In this document: positions 24,801-35,642 of the stretch, piece by piece
How the letters are laid out: the number at the start of each line of letters is the position of its first letter
How positions within the stretch are numbered: the stretch's first letter is position 1
Assembly (NCBI GenBank): GCA_963422445.2
Contig: OY729512.2
Coordinates: 62,001-126,000, forward strand
Source: G963422445 sp963422445
GTDB lineage: Bacteria; Pseudomonadota; Alphaproteobacteria; Thalassobaculales; Thalassobaculaceae
DNA: 64,000 nt
Reading direction: 5' to 3'
Notes under the pieces: model-generated
Told to the model about the DNA's origin: nothing
Databases searched by the model: none
Seen by the model: only the letters and a program-made list of their open reading frames with translations
Made by a program: the position numbers and the translations under genes

Positions 24801-25769
24801 TTATCCGCCCTGGACGCCTTGCGTGTTCACATAGAGTGCATAAAGCGACTGACTGGCCGCCATGAACAACCGGTTGCGCTTCGGGCCACCGAAGCAGACA
24901 TTCGCGCAGCGTTCCGGAAGCGCGATTCGGCCGATCAGATCCCCGTCTGGAGCGTAGACATTGACCCCGTCGAGATCGGCGCTGCCCATCCCCCAGCCAC
25001 ACCATAGATTGCCATCGACATCGCAACGCATGCCGTCCGGCGTGCCATGGCCGCCCGCGTCGATATGCACGCGCCGCTTCGAAAGGGTTTGCCCGTCGCG
25101 CCCGACATCGAAGGCGAGAATCTTTCGGGTCGGAACACCACGCGACTCAACCACATACAGGATGCTTTCATCGGGATTGAAACACAGCCCGTTAGGCCCG
25201 AGAACACCCTCTGCCGCTATGTCCAACGTCCCGGTGCCGCCGTCGATGCGAAACACGTATTGTGGAATCTCGGATTCCGATTTCACACCTTCGTAGTTGC
25301 CGAGAATACCGAATTCCGGATCGGTGAACCAGATCGAACCGTCGGATTTGACGATCACGTCGTTCGGCGAATTCAGGCGTTTGCCCTGCCACCGATCGGC
25401 GAGCACCGTAATGGTCCCATCGATCTCGGTTCGGGTAACCTGACGGCCGTGCTCGCAGGTCACAAGACGCCCCTGCCGGTCGCGCGTGTTACCGTTGGCG
25501 AAATTGGACGGTTGCCGGTACACGCTGACCGCGCCGGTTTCCTCCTCCCATTTCAGGATCCGTTGATTCGGGATATCCGACCACAAAAGGTAGCGGCCAT
25601 CAGCAAAATAGACCGGACCTTCGGACCAGCGGCAACCTGTATACAGGCGCTCCACTGCAGCGCTGAATATCCGATACTGTCCGAAACGGCTGTCGTGAAT
25701 CTCGACAGCGGGATCCGGGTAACGTGGGTGTTCGCGCCAGCCGGCGCTTGGCGGATAGGTCATGGTCAT
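24801..25769 (-). CDS. SMP-30/gluconolactonase/LRE family protein
   Basis: A 322-residue six-bladed propeller hydrolase. Conserved metal-site regions are visible: Glu in CRWSEGPVYFADGRY, Asn-Asp in LNSPNDVIVKSDGSIWFTD, GPNGLCFNPDESILYVVE, and Asp in GTPDGMRCDVDGNLWCGWG. Family members hydrolyse sugar lactones or related esters with a divalent metal. It lies 34 bp downstream of the PhyH-like gene on the same strand and is probably co-transcribed with it. Intact. Confidence 0.9.
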   Translation of the reverse strand: MTMTYPPSAGWREHPRYPDPAVEIHDSRFGQYRIFSAAVERLYTGCRWSEGPVYFADGRYLLWSDIPNQRILKWEEETGAVSVYRQPSNFANGNTRDRQGRLVTCEHGRQVTRTEIDGTITVLADRWQGKRLNSPNDVIVKSDGSIWFTDPEFGILGNYEGVKSESEIPQYVFRIDGGTGTLDIAAEGVLGPNGLCFNPDESILYVVESRGVPTRKILAFDVGRDGQTLSKRRVHIDAGGHGTPDGMRCDVDGNLWCGWGMGSADLDGVNVYAPDGDLIGRIALPERCANVCFGGPKRNRLFMAASQSLYALYVNTQGVQGG

Positions 25770-25802
25770 GGCAAGTCTCCCGGGCTTGGCTTGATCATGC
25801 GG

Positions 25803-26618
25803 TCATGCGGCCGCGACGGTCACGGTCATCAGCATCGCGTCGTCCGCCATAATATCCATGGCGGCCCAATTCCGCGACCGGGCATAGTTGGGCCGTGGGT
25901 TCTCGACATCGGACGGGCGATTGGCGCAGCGATTGTAACAGAGATAGATCTGCCAGCGGTCTCGTGCGGACAGGTTGTGCCCGGAGGCGTGGAGGACATT
26001 GCAGTGGAAGATCACGGCGGTGCCCGGCCGCCCGGTGATCGCCACCGGGTCGGGTGACACCGCCATCTGCGCCTTGACGGCCTCGGCCGGCGTCGCCCAG
26101 AACTTGTAGACTGTCGAGTCATCGAAATACGGATCGAACCGGCCGTCGGCATGGCTGCCCGGCAGCATATAGAGGCAGCCGCCGATTTCCGTCGCGTCGT
26201 CGAGCATAACCATCATGGTCGTCAGTTCGGGTTCGGCGATGCCATCGAGATGCCAGGATCCGAAATCCTGATGCCAGTGCCAGACTGTTCCTTCGATCGC
26301 CGCTTTCATGTTGACCTTGCAGTGATGCAGGTAAAGAGATTCATCGCCAAGCAGCTGGCTCGCGACGCCAAGCGAACGCGGTGTCCGGGACAGAGCCCGA
26401 TAAGCCGCAGACCAAGTCGGACTGTCCGGCTCGTGCATGCGGAACATCGTCTTGGCGGTCCCGTCGGTGCCTTCACGGAAGATCCCGTCAGCCTCGACAT
26501 GGCGCAATCGTTCGGTTTCGGCACGTAGGATATCGACCTCGGCGGCGGAAAAAAGCTCCGGAAAAACAAGAAATCCGTCGCGCCGGTACATCTCGAACTG
26601 GTCATCGGTCAGTTGCAT
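25803..26618 (-). CDS. Phytanoyl-CoA dioxygenase (PhyH) family protein
   Basis: A 271-residue Fe(II)/2-oxoglutarate oxygenase, started at ATG 26618 (MQLTDDQFEMYRRDGFLVF), where an AGGAGG-like sequence precedes it. The HxD pair is in WHWHQDFGSWHLDG; the distal His is in HASGHNLSARDRWQIY with the Arg for 2-oxoglutarate. PhyH-type enzymes hydroxylate lipids, ectoine precursors or secondary metabolites; the substrate here is unknown. It heads a two-gene unit with the SMP-30-like gene. Intact. Confidence 0.88.
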   Translation of the reverse strand: MQLTDDQFEMYRRDGFLVFPELFSAAEVDILRAETERLRHVEADGIFREGTDGTAKTMFRMHEPDSPTWSAAYRALSRTPRSLGVASQLLGDESLYLHHCKVNMKAAIEGTVWHWHQDFGSWHLDGIAEPELTTMMVMLDDATEIGGCLYMLPGSHADGRFDPYFDDSTVYKFWATPAEAVKAQMAVSPDPVAITGRPGTAVIFHCNVLHASGHNLSARDRWQIYLCYNRCANRPSDVENPRPNYARSRNWAAMDIMADDAMLMTVTVAAA

Positions 26619-26702
26619 CGGATCCTCCTGTAACAGGGTGACGACAGGTCCAACCGGCACCCTGACGATTTGACGTAACGGATTCAAGGTCCGATTGGCG
26701 CT

Positions 26703-26726
26703 ACCTGACAGGGAGTCAAGTCAGGT
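26703..26726. promoter_or_regulatory. Short palindrome upstream of the PhyH gene
   Basis: ACCTGAC and GTCAGGT form a 7-bp inverted repeat with a 10-bp spacer about 85 bp upstream of the PhyH start. It could be an operator. No regulator gene is adjacent and a chance palindrome is possible. Confidence 0.25.
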
Positions 26727-26843
26727 TTTGGCATCCCGCGCGGCGCGTGGCGCCACGCTTGCCGGGCAGGGATTGTCCTGTTTGGCTCCCGGCAAGGAAG
26801 CGGGAACTCATGATAGCCTCCATTGCCCAAACACACGATCCCC

Positions 26844-28005
26844 CTAAGGATTGTCTGAACAAGTCGGTTTTTCGTGTATACGGGTGTCGTGGCCCGTGGA
26901 TGAAACGCCAGAGCCCATCGGGGACGTGTTGTCGTGCCAGGAAATGGGGATTTTGATGCCCGAGCCGACTGTCCCCGCCGCCTTGCGGCGGTTGCGGACG
27001 GACTCCCCCCCACGTCAGGCGGTGGCGCCGCGCCCCGCGATGAGCAGATTGGTGAGCCCGAGCAGCACGGCGATGCGTTGCGTAGTCTTCGCCAGCCCCC
27101 GATAGCGCACCTTTGCGTAGCCGAAGTGGCGCTTCACATACAGGAACGGATGCTCCACCTTGGCCCGAACCGACGCCTTGCGCCTCTCCGCCGCCGCCTC
27201 CGGGCCCGCCTTGTCCAGCCCCCGGCACTTGCCGGGCTTCATCGCCACCTCCCAGTCCACGTCCGTGTCCCGGTTCTCCGCGCGCTTGTCCACCCCCTGA
27301 TAGCCCGCGTCACCCCACACCTGCTCCTCGCCCCCGTGCAACAGCGCGTGCGTCGTCTCCACGCTGTGCGTCAAGCCCGACTGCGCATCCACCCCGATGT
27401 GCGCCTTCATCCCGAAATGCCACTGATTGCCCTTCTTCGTCTGATGCATCTCCGGGTCCCGCTCGCCCTTGCGGTTCTTCGTCGACGACGGCGCGGCAAT
27501 GAGACTCGCGTCCACGATCGTCCCCTTGCTCAAACGGTGTCCGAGAGAGGCCAGATGTGCGTTGATCTCCTCGAACAGCGTCTCACCCAGACCATGCGTC
27601 TCCAGCAAGTGGCGGAAATGCAGGATCGTCGTCTCGTCAGGCAGCGCACCCGAGAGGCGCAACCCCACAAACCGCCGTACCGACTTCACCTCGTAGAGCA
27701 GGTCCTCCATCCCAGGGTCGCTCAGAGTGTAGAACAGCTGCAACCCAGTGCACCCGCAGCATCACGCTCAGCGGATAGGGCCGCCGACCGCGCCCGGCCT
27801 TCGGGTCGAACGGCTCGATGCGCGCCTCCAGTCGCTCCCAGGGAACCAGCCCGTCCATCGTCTTGAGAAAGACCTCGCGCCGCGTCCAACGCTTCTTCAG
27901 GTCGTGCTCCAGCTCCGCAAACGTCGCTTGCTCCAGGGCTTGCACTCCACTCCGTCACCAAGAAACCAATTGTGACAAAACCGACTTGTTCAGACAATCC
28001 CTAGA
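26844..28005 (-). mobile_element. IS5-family element with perfect ends
   Basis: Inverted repeats GGATTGTCTGAACAAGTCGG (26848) and its exact complement ending at 28001 bound the element. CTAA (26844) and CTAG (28002) flank it, as expected for IS5 (CTAR target). It lies between the PhyH operon and the giant autotransporter gene. Confidence 0.9.
27015..27945 (-). pseudogene. IS5 transposase, one frameshift
   Basis: The N-terminal part (LEHDLKKRWTRREVFLKTMD, GRRPYPLSVMLRVHW) is separated by one extra G near 27747 from the remainder (QLFYTLSDPGMEDLLYEV). The rest carries the DDE core: KGTIVDASLIAAPSSTKN, QVWGDAGYQGVDKR and VRAKVEHPFLYVKRHFGY. Apart from the single frameshift it is intact, so the inactivation looks recent. 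The fragment at 1-214 is a relative. Confidence 0.88.
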
Positions 28006-28173
28006 TCGAAAATGCTCTGGGCACGCCTTTGCGCTCTTCCCTATACTGGATCCATACTTGGTCCGCTGACGGGTTCCATGCCGTACATGGCAGAATCAGC
28101 GATCTCGACAACCGCAGGTGCAGGAATGGAATATGCTCGCGCGTTTTCAATAGTCCTGGGGCCAACCGGAACC

Positions 28174-31100
28174 ATGCCTGACCAGGTGATCAGGCTTCGT
28201 GAGCACTTCGGCTTGTGGCGGCTGGCGCCGCTCGTCGCGTTCCTCTGTCTCATCTGGGCATTGCCGCAGCCAGCCGCCGCTCAGGAGGTACGGGAGACCT
28301 TCGAGGCCGGGGGAACGACCAGCTTCGGGATGGCGCTGGCGGCAGCGGTGAGCACAGACGCGAACTACGACGGTCACGACCAGAAGGACGTCTCGGCGAC
28401 CAATGCCGACGACGAGACGACGCCGGCGGTGACGCTGGTTCTCAGCCCGTTCTCGATTGCCGAGAGCGGCCGCGGCAATGTCGCCATGGTGACGGCGAGG
28501 CTGAGCGTGGCGTCGAGCGTGGCGACCAGGGTGACGGTGTCGGCGGCGGCGGTGAGCCCGGCGCTGCCGAAAGACTTCACGCTGAGTTCGGACACGGTGC
28601 TGACGATCGCGGCGGGGGCGACGACGAGCACCGGGCTGGTGACGATCACCGCGGTGGACAACGATGTGGACGCGCCGGACAAGACCGCCACCGTCTCGGG
28701 AGCTGCGAGCGGCGGCAACGGGGTGGCGAACCCGGCGGCCTTGACGCTGACGCTGACCGACGACGACACGGCCGGGGTGACGGTGACCGAGAGCGGGGTG
28801 GGCACGGCGACCACCGAGGCCCCCGGCGTCGGGCGCACGGACAGCTTCACGGTGGCGCTGACGAGCGAGCCGACGGCGGATGTGCGCATCGCGGTGTCGA
28901 GCTCGGACGAAGGCGAGGGGACGGCGTCGCCGGCCTCGCTGACGTTCACGAGCAGGAACTGGGGGACGCCGCAGACGGTTACGGTGACCGGGATGGACGA
29001 CGATGTGGACGACGGCGACCAGGTCTACAGGGTGGTGCTGGCGGCGGCGGCGGAGAGCACGGACGCGAACTACCACGGTCACGACCCGGAGGACGTCTCG
29101 GCGACCAATGCCGACGACGAGGGGGCGCCGACGGTGACGCTGGTTCTCGACTCGGCCTCGATTGCCGAGAGCGGCCGCGGCAATGTCGCCACGGTGACGG
29201 CGAGACTGAGCGGGGCGTCGAGCGCGGCGACCAGGGTGACGGTGTCGGCGGCGGCGGTGAGCCCGGCGCTGCCGAAAGACTTCACGCTGAGTTCGGACAC
29301 GGTGCTGACGATCGCGGCGGGGGCGACGGAGAGCACCGGCACGGTGACGATCACCGCGGTGGACAACGCGGTGGACGCGCCGGACAAGAAAGTCACCGTC
29401 TCGGGAGCCGCGAGCGGCGGTAACGGGGTGGCGGACCCGTCGGCCGTGACGCTGACCATCACCGACGACGACGCAACGCCGACGGCGACGCTGGTTCTCG
29501 ACTCGGCCTCGATTGCCGAGAGCGGCCGCGGCAATGTCGCCACGGTGACGGCGAGACTGAGCGGGGCGTCGAGCGCGGCGACCAGGGTGACGGTGTCGGC
29601 GGCGGCGGTGAGCCCGGCGCTGCCGAAAGACTTCACGCTGAGTTCGGACACGGTGCTGACGATCGCGGCGGGGGCGACGGAGAGCACCGGCACGGTGACG
29701 ATCACCGCGGTGGACAACGATGTGGACGCGCCGGACAAGAAAGTCACCGTCTCGGGAGCCGCGAGCGGCGGTAACAGGGTGGCGGACCCGTCGGCCGTGA
29801 CGCTGACCATCACTGACGACGACGCAACGCCGACGGTGACGCTGGTTCTCGACTCGGCCTCGATTGCCGAGAGCGGCCGCGGCAATGTCGCCACGGTGAC
29901 GGCGAGACTGAGCGGGGCGTCGAGCGCGGCGACCAGGGTGACGGTGTCGGCGGCGGCGGTGAGCCCGGCGCTGCCGAAAGACTTCACGCTGAGTTCGGAC
30001 ACGGTGCTGACGATCGCGGCGGGGGCGACGGAGAGCACCGGCACGGTGACGATCACCGCGGTGGACAACGATGTGGACGCGCCGGACAAGAAAGTCACCG
30101 TCTCGGGAGCCGCGAGCGGCGGCAACGGGGTGGCGGACCCGTCGGCCGTGACGCTGACCATCACTGACGACGACGCAACGCCGACGGCGACGCTGGTTCT
30201 CGACTCGGCCTCGATTGCCGAGAGCGGCCGCGGCAATGTCGCCACGGTGACGGCGAGACTGAGCGGGGCGTCGAGCGCGGCGACCAGGGTGACGGTGTCG
30301 GCGGCGGCGGTGAGCCCGGCGCTGCCGAAAGACTTCACGCTGAGTTCGGACACGGTGCTGACGATCGCGGCGGGGGCGACGGAGAGCACCGGCACGGTGA
30401 CGATCACCGCGGTGGACAACGATGTGGACGCGCCGGACAAGAAAGTCACTGTCTCGGGAGCCGCAAGCGGCGGTAACGGGGTGGCGAACCCGGCGGCCTT
30501 GACGCTGACGCTGACCGACGACGACGCAACGCCGACGGTGACGCTGGTTCTCGACTCGGCCTCGATTGCCGAGAGCGGCCGCGGCAATGTCGCCACGGTG
30601 ACGGCGAGACTGAGCGGGGCGTCGAGCGCGGCGACCAGGGTGACGGTGTCGGCGGCGGCGGTGAGCCCGGCGCTGCCGAAAGACTTCACGCTGAGTTCGG
30701 ACACGGTGCTGACGATCGCGGCGGGGGCGACGGAGAGCACCGGCACGGTGACGATCACCGCGGTGGACAACGATGTGGACGCGCCGGACAAGAAAGTCAC
30801 CGTCTCGGGAGCCGCGAACGGCGGCAACGGGGTGGCGGACCCGTCGGCCTTGACCCTGACCATCACCGACAACGACAGTGCGGGCGTGACGGTGTCGCCA
30901 ACGGCGGTGACGGTGGAGGAGAACGGCGGCACGGACAGCTTCACAGTGGTGCTGACGAGCGAGCCGACGGCGAACGTGACCATCGCGGTGTCGAGTTCGG
31001 ACACCGGTGCGGCGACGGTCTCGCCAATGTCGCTGACCTTCACATCGTCGAACTGGTCGAGTGCGCGGACGGTGACGGTCACCGGGGTGAACCACCCTCT

Positions 31101-33473
31101 CAGCAAGGCCGATCACTCTGCCACCATCACCCACTTGGCATCGGACAGCGGCGGCTATGACGGGGTGACGGCCGCCGATGTGGCGGTGACGGTGATCGAC
31201 GTGAACGAGCCGCCGATAGCGCACGCCGGGGACGACTGGACGGTAGCCCAGAACGCGACGATCATGCTCGACGGCGGGAAGAGCAGCGATCCCGAGGGCG
31301 GGGAGCTGCGCTATTCCTGGCGTCTGGTCTCGGGCGGTGCGACGCCGAAGGTCATGCTGCGCGACGCGGACACGGCCAGCCCGACCTTTGTCGCCCCGGG
31401 CGGCCTGACCGAGGACGTCATCCTGACCTTCGGCCTTACGGTGACGGACAAGTTGGGCCTGAGATCGCCGGAGGGCAGTGTGGCGATGACGGTATCGGCG
31501 GCGGTCTCCGTGGTGGACCGCAAGGTTGCCTTCGCGCCGCCGGCTCCGGGCAGGTTCGTCGTGCATATGCGGGAGGCGATCGCCGCAGCCGTCCTGCCCG
31601 AGGCGAGCGAAGCGCCCGCCGGGATGGAGTTCGCCCTCCCCCTCGATCTGATCGGCGGGAACGGGAGCAAGGACAGGATAGCAGAGGTTTCGTTCGATTT
31701 CGATCCCATCGCTCCCCCGGCGATGCCGGGGGAGCACAGCGGCTTGGCGGACGCCCTCGGGATCGCTCTGAACGCCGGCGCCCTACCCGTGTTGCCGGGT
31801 GAACAGACTGCGACGCTCTGCGTACCCACGGAGGAGTCCGAGCGTGAAGATCTGGCGGTATACCGCTACGAGACGAGCGGTTCCCGATGGCATCCGTTGC
31901 AATCGCGTCTCGAGACGGGACGGGGCGGGATCGACACGGTCTGCGCCGAGACCCGGACCTTCTCGCTCTTCGCGCTGTTCTACCCGATCGTCAGCGATGC
32001 GAAACGCGCCCGCGTGGCGAAGCACTGGCTGGCGCGCTTCGGGCGCACGGTGGCGAGCCAGGTGGTGGATGTAATCGGTGCGCGTCTCGACAGCTCGCTG
32101 CCGCCGGCCGGACGTTCCCGGATGACGCTCGGCGGGCAGACCCTGGAATTCGACGCCCCGGCTTCGGCGGGTGGCGGGGCTGGCGCCAGCCCCGACCGCG
32201 CGAGTCAGGGCGCTTCCGCCCATTCCGACGCCTGTATCGATGACGATCCGGCTCTCCACTCGCCTGCGGAGCGCTGCAACATGGAGGTGCAGGAGTTCCT
32301 GCTGGGAAGCGCGTTCCATCTCTCGGCGGCCAAAGATGACGACATGACGGTCGGGCCGGATGGCGTCTGGACCCTGTGGGGCCAGGGGGCGGCATCGGGG
32401 TTCGAGGGCGCGCCGAAGGACGGCCCGTCCCTGAAGGGCGATGTGCTCTCCGGCTGGATGGGTCTCGACTATTCCGGCGGGCGCGACATGGCGGGGTTCG
32501 CGGTTTCGTATGGCTATGGCCGAGGAGAGTTCGACCTCGGGATCGAGGACGGCCAGGGCGACGTGGCGTCGTCCTTGACGAGCCTGTATCCCTATCTGCG
32601 CTGGTCACCGCGCAAGGGTCTGGATCTGTGGGGGCTGGTCGGTCTCGGCCGGGGCGATCTGCGGATTGACGACGCCCGCAGCCAGGTCGAAGCCGTGATC
32701 GGGATGCGGATGGCGGCCGTCGGCGCGCGCGCCGACCTGGCGCCGGTGGGCGATATGGACCTGTCGGTGAAAACCGACGCCTTCGGCGTGCGCATGGACT
32801 CGGAAGAGGTGTCGGGCCTGCCTGCCGTGAGTGCGGAGGTGCGGCGCGCGCGGCTCATGCTGGAGGGCCGGAGCGATTGGGCGCTGTCGGAAGATGAGCG
32901 GCTGCGGCCGAGCCTGGAGTTGGGCGCGCGTCTGGACGCGGGGAACGCGGAGACGGGCTCGGGCCTGGAGTTCGGCGGCGGGCTCGCCTACGAGAATACG
33001 CGTCTTGGTCTGTCGATCGAGGCGCACGGCCGATGGCTGGCGAAGCATCGGGCGGCGGGCTTCGAGGACTGGGGAGCGAGCTTCGGCGTGCGGCTGGATC
33101 CGGGCGCCTCGGGCCTCGGGCCGTCATTCTCGCTGACCCCGTCCGGGGTCAGGCGTCGAGCGGAATCCACACGCTCTGGAAGGACGATGCGGGGGCGCTG
33201 CCGGGCGAAACCGGTGCGAAAGATACGGTATCAATCGCGCAGAACCAGCTGGTCGCCGAGATCGGCTATGGGTTGGGAGCACTGGGCGGCCGTGGTCTAT
33301 TGAAGATCTATGGCGGTCTCTCATTGTCCGGCGACGACGAGCGGGAGTACAGGCTGGGCGGCGATCTCGAGATCGCGCCGTTGTTTTCCCTCCGCCTCGA
33401 AGGCGAGCGCCGGGAAACGGCCGCCGACGCAGCCGAGCACGGCGTTTCGTTGAGCCTCGGCTACCAATGGTGA
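28174..33473 (+). CDS. Giant Calx-beta repeat autotransporter, barrel frameshifted
   Basis: Start chosen at ATG 28174, which gives a signal peptide (LAPLVAFLCLIWALPQPAAA) cut before QEVRE; an in-frame longer reading from 28012 is possible. The passenger has a divergent Calx-beta-like unit, a second repeat type with TSEPTADVRIAVSSSDEGEG, five near-identical 117-residue Calx-beta units, another sulfocyanin-like TSEPTANVTIAVSSSD unit, and a PKD/REJ-like domain (PPIAHAGDDWTVAQ). From about residue 1398 (VWTLWGQGAASGFEG) an autotransporter beta-barrel follows. The reading frame is broken near 33145 by one missing base: as written translation ends at 33303, but in the next frame the barrel continues (IYGGLSLSGDDEREYRLGG) to the C-terminal LSLGYQW at 33473. 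The terminal aromatic residue is the outer-membrane insertion signal, so the frameshift should block barrel assembly unless it is phase-variable or a sequencing error. Confidence 0.85.
29141..30895 (+). repeat. Five tandem 351-bp coding repeats
   Basis: The phrase TGGTTCTCGACTCGGCCTCG recurs at 29141, 29492, 29843, 30194 and 30545, an exact 351-bp period (117 codons). Units differ at only a few positions. A more diverged unit begins near 28436. Near-identity at DNA level indicates recent expansion or ongoing homogenisation. Confidence 0.95.
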
Positions 33474-33661
33474 GCAACGAACGACCGGTGATTCCATTCA
33501 CCAGCGCGCTCTACAAGGCGTCCGGCTGGACACTCATCGAAACCATCCGGGGACGGGGCCGATACGACCGCCACACCAGACGGGATCAGCCGAAGAAGGA
33601 CATCCAGTGAACTGTCCGATAGAGCATTTTCAGATCTGACGGGATCTTTGTAGTTTTCAAT

Positions 33662-35159
33662 GAGCTTCTTGCAAAATTGCCGGCCCGACCGGTTTTTTGC
33701 CTTCTCGAGGCTGATTTTGTTGTCGAGGGCCTGGGTTTCGGGGCCACCTCGTGGTCTGTTGTGTTTCCACAATAACAAGATACCGAGGAGGTGACCCCGA
33801 TGACCCTTGGCTCGACCCTATCCGATCTCTGGCACCGATTTCAAGGGGACCTTTTCCCTGCGTTGGCCGAGGCGATCGGTCCTCTCCTCGAGACGCACAA
33901 GCGTTTCGTGACAGCTCTCGATCTCGTCAAGGTGGAGGGCTTCGTCGATGGGGTGTGGACCGGTCCGGGTCGGCCCCGGGAGGATCGCCAGGCGCTGGCC
34001 CGTGGCTTCATCGCCAAGGCGGTATGGGATCTGCCGACGACCCGCCACCTGATCGACAGGCTCAAGGTGGACCCGACGTTGCGCCGACTGTGCGGCTGGT
34101 CGCGTGTCGCGGAGATCCCGAGTGAAGCGACGTTTTCGCGGGCGTTTGCCGAATTTTCGCAGTCCCGTCTTCCGGAGAGGATGCACGCGGCTCTGGTTGC
34201 AGAGACACTGGGCGATGCGCTCATCGGCCACGTGTCGAGGGACCCGACGGCCATCGAGGCCCGGGAGACGCCGGCCCCGACGCCGAAGGCCCCGACGCCG
34301 AACCGCAAGCGCGGCCGGCCCCGCAAGGGCGAGGAGAGGACGAAGGAGCCTGGGCGTCTCGAACAGCAAGCGAACGGGATGGATCTCGATGAGAGGCTCG
34401 ACGCGCTGCCGAAGGTCTGTGATCACGGGGCAAAGAAGAATGCCAAAGGGGTCATGGAGGCTTGGCGCGGTTACAAGCTGCCTATCGACACAGCAGACTG
34501 CGGGGTGCCGCTGAGGACCGTCCTCACCTCGGCATCCGTCCATGACAGCCAGGTCGCGGTCCCGCTGGCGATGATGACCGCCGCGCGTGTGACCAATCTC
34601 TACGACCTCATGGACGCGGCCTATGATGCCAGGGAGATCTACCAGATGAGCGAACGGCTTGGCCATGTTCCGATCATCGATGTCAATCCGCGCCGGGACA
34701 AGAACCTCAAGGAGGAGCGAGACCGGGAGGCCCGGGCCCAGCGTGCAATAGGCCATGTCGATCCCGGGAACGTGCGGTTCCGGATCCGGTCCGGTGTCGA
34801 GAGGACCAACGCCCGCCTCAAGGATGAGTTTGGCGGGCGCCATGTCCGCGTCCGCGGACATTCCAAGGTCGCCTGCCATCTCATGTTCGGCATCCTGGCC
34901 CTGGCGGCTGACCCGTTGATACGTCTCGCCGTCCCATAGCGCGGCTCCGACAACGCATGCCGACCCTTCGCGGCCCTCTCGAAGAGAGTGGCCCGGAGAG
35001 GCGTGTCCTGATGTCCGGAAGGTTCCTTGTCTGTTCTCGTTGTCTCCGATGAGACACCGCGAATCCATGGATTCCGACCTCCAGGTGCAGAGGTGACCGG
35101 AAGCAACCGACCGATCCGGGCTCACCGGACCCTGGGGACAGGAATTTTGCAAGAGGTTC
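33662..35159 (+). mobile_element. IS5/IS1182-like 1.5-kb element, copy A
   Basis: Inverted ends GAGCTTCTTGCAAAATT and AATTTTGCAAGAGGTTC, with a 4-bp duplication CAAT at 33658-33661 and 35160-35163. The length is 1498 bp. Two other copies occur at 42719-44216 (minus strand, same length) and 45498-49118 (interrupted). Confidence 0.9.
33791..34939 (+). CDS. DDE transposase of IS5/IS1182-like element (copy A)
   Basis: A 382-residue transposase with an open frame. Candidate catalytic residues: Asp in SRDPTAIEARE (Ser/Pro variant of the DSTAIEARE seen in copy B), Asp in LMDAAYDAREI, and Glu in SGVERTNARLKDEFGG. A Lys/Arg-rich linker (RKRGRPRKGEERTKEPGR) lies between. The RDP change at the first motif compared with RDS in copy B leaves the Asp in place. 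Exact IS family naming is uncertain (IS4/IS5 superfamily; IS1182- or ISNCY-like). Confidence 0.85.
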   Translation: MTPMTLGSTLSDLWHRFQGDLFPALAEAIGPLLETHKRFVTALDLVKVEGFVDGVWTGPGRPREDRQALARGFIAKAVWDLPTTRHLIDRLKVDPTLRRLCGWSRVAEIPSEATFSRAFAEFSQSRLPERMHAALVAETLGDALIGHVSRDPTAIEARETPAPTPKAPTPNRKRGRPRKGEERTKEPGRLEQQANGMDLDERLDALPKVCDHGAKKNAKGVMEAWRGYKLPIDTADCGVPLRTVLTSASVHDSQVAVPLAMMTAARVTNLYDLMDAAYDAREIYQMSERLGHVPIIDVNPRRDKNLKEERDREARAQRAIGHVDPGNVRFRIRSGVERTNARLKDEFGGRHVRVRGHSKVACHLMFGILALAADPLIRLAVP

Positions 35160-35213
35160 CAATGACTTGGATTTGTGGTTTGAGATGCGGTCTGGTGAAG
35201 GAGGTCAGCCTGG

Positions 35214-35630
35214 ATGGCGCGAGCTCTTTCGAACGATCTGCGTCGCCGCGTGGTGGCGGCGGTGATGGAAGGCGGCATGTCGCGGCGTGGCGCGGCGAAG
35301 CGCTTCGGGATCGCGCCGTCGACGGCGGTCAAGTGGGTCGATGCATGGCGGCGGTCCGGCAGCTATCGGCCCGGACAACAGGGCGGCGACCGTCGTCCGC
35401 GGCGGATCGAGGTGCGGGCCGCGGCGGTTGCCAAGCTCCGCTTCCTGCCGCTCTACTCGCCCGACCTCAATCCGATCGAGATGGCCTTCTCGAAGTTCAA
35501 AGCCTTCCTCAAACGCCGCGCCGCCCGCACCGTCACCCAACTCGAGGAGGCCATCGCCCAGGCCATAGACATCTACACCCCGAACGAGCGCCAAAACTAC
35601 TTCGCTGCTGCCGGATACAACCGCAAATGA
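35214..35630 (+). pseudogene. IS630 transposase with in-frame core deletion
   Basis: 138 codons remain open. The N-terminal helix-turn-helix (ARALSNDLRRRVVAAVMEGG, KRFGIAPSTAVKWVDAWR) is fused directly to the extreme C-terminus (FLPLYSPDLNPIEMAFSKFK, then IYTPNERQNYFAAAGYNRK). The central about 200 residues with the first two catalytic Asp are missing, while the Glu of NPIE remains. It could bind DNA ends but not catalyse transposition. Confidence 0.85.
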
Positions 35631-35642
35631 TCGGAAAATGCT

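Noticed and set aside
28003..28022. Possible IS630 end (GATCGAAAATGCTCT) right of the IS5 element
   Set aside because: It resembles the IS630 end at 35643, but no partner end was found left of the IS5, so a short chance match is possible.
29141..30895. Regular repeats as a possible CRISPR array
   Set aside because: The unit is 351 bp, codes in one frame without spacers and lies in a secreted protein gene.
28147..31737. 1196-codon open frame antisense to the autotransporter
   Set aside because: It mirrors the repeat array, its composition (Arg/His-rich) is an artefact of GC-rich coding repeats, and the plus strand has signal peptide, known domains and barrel.
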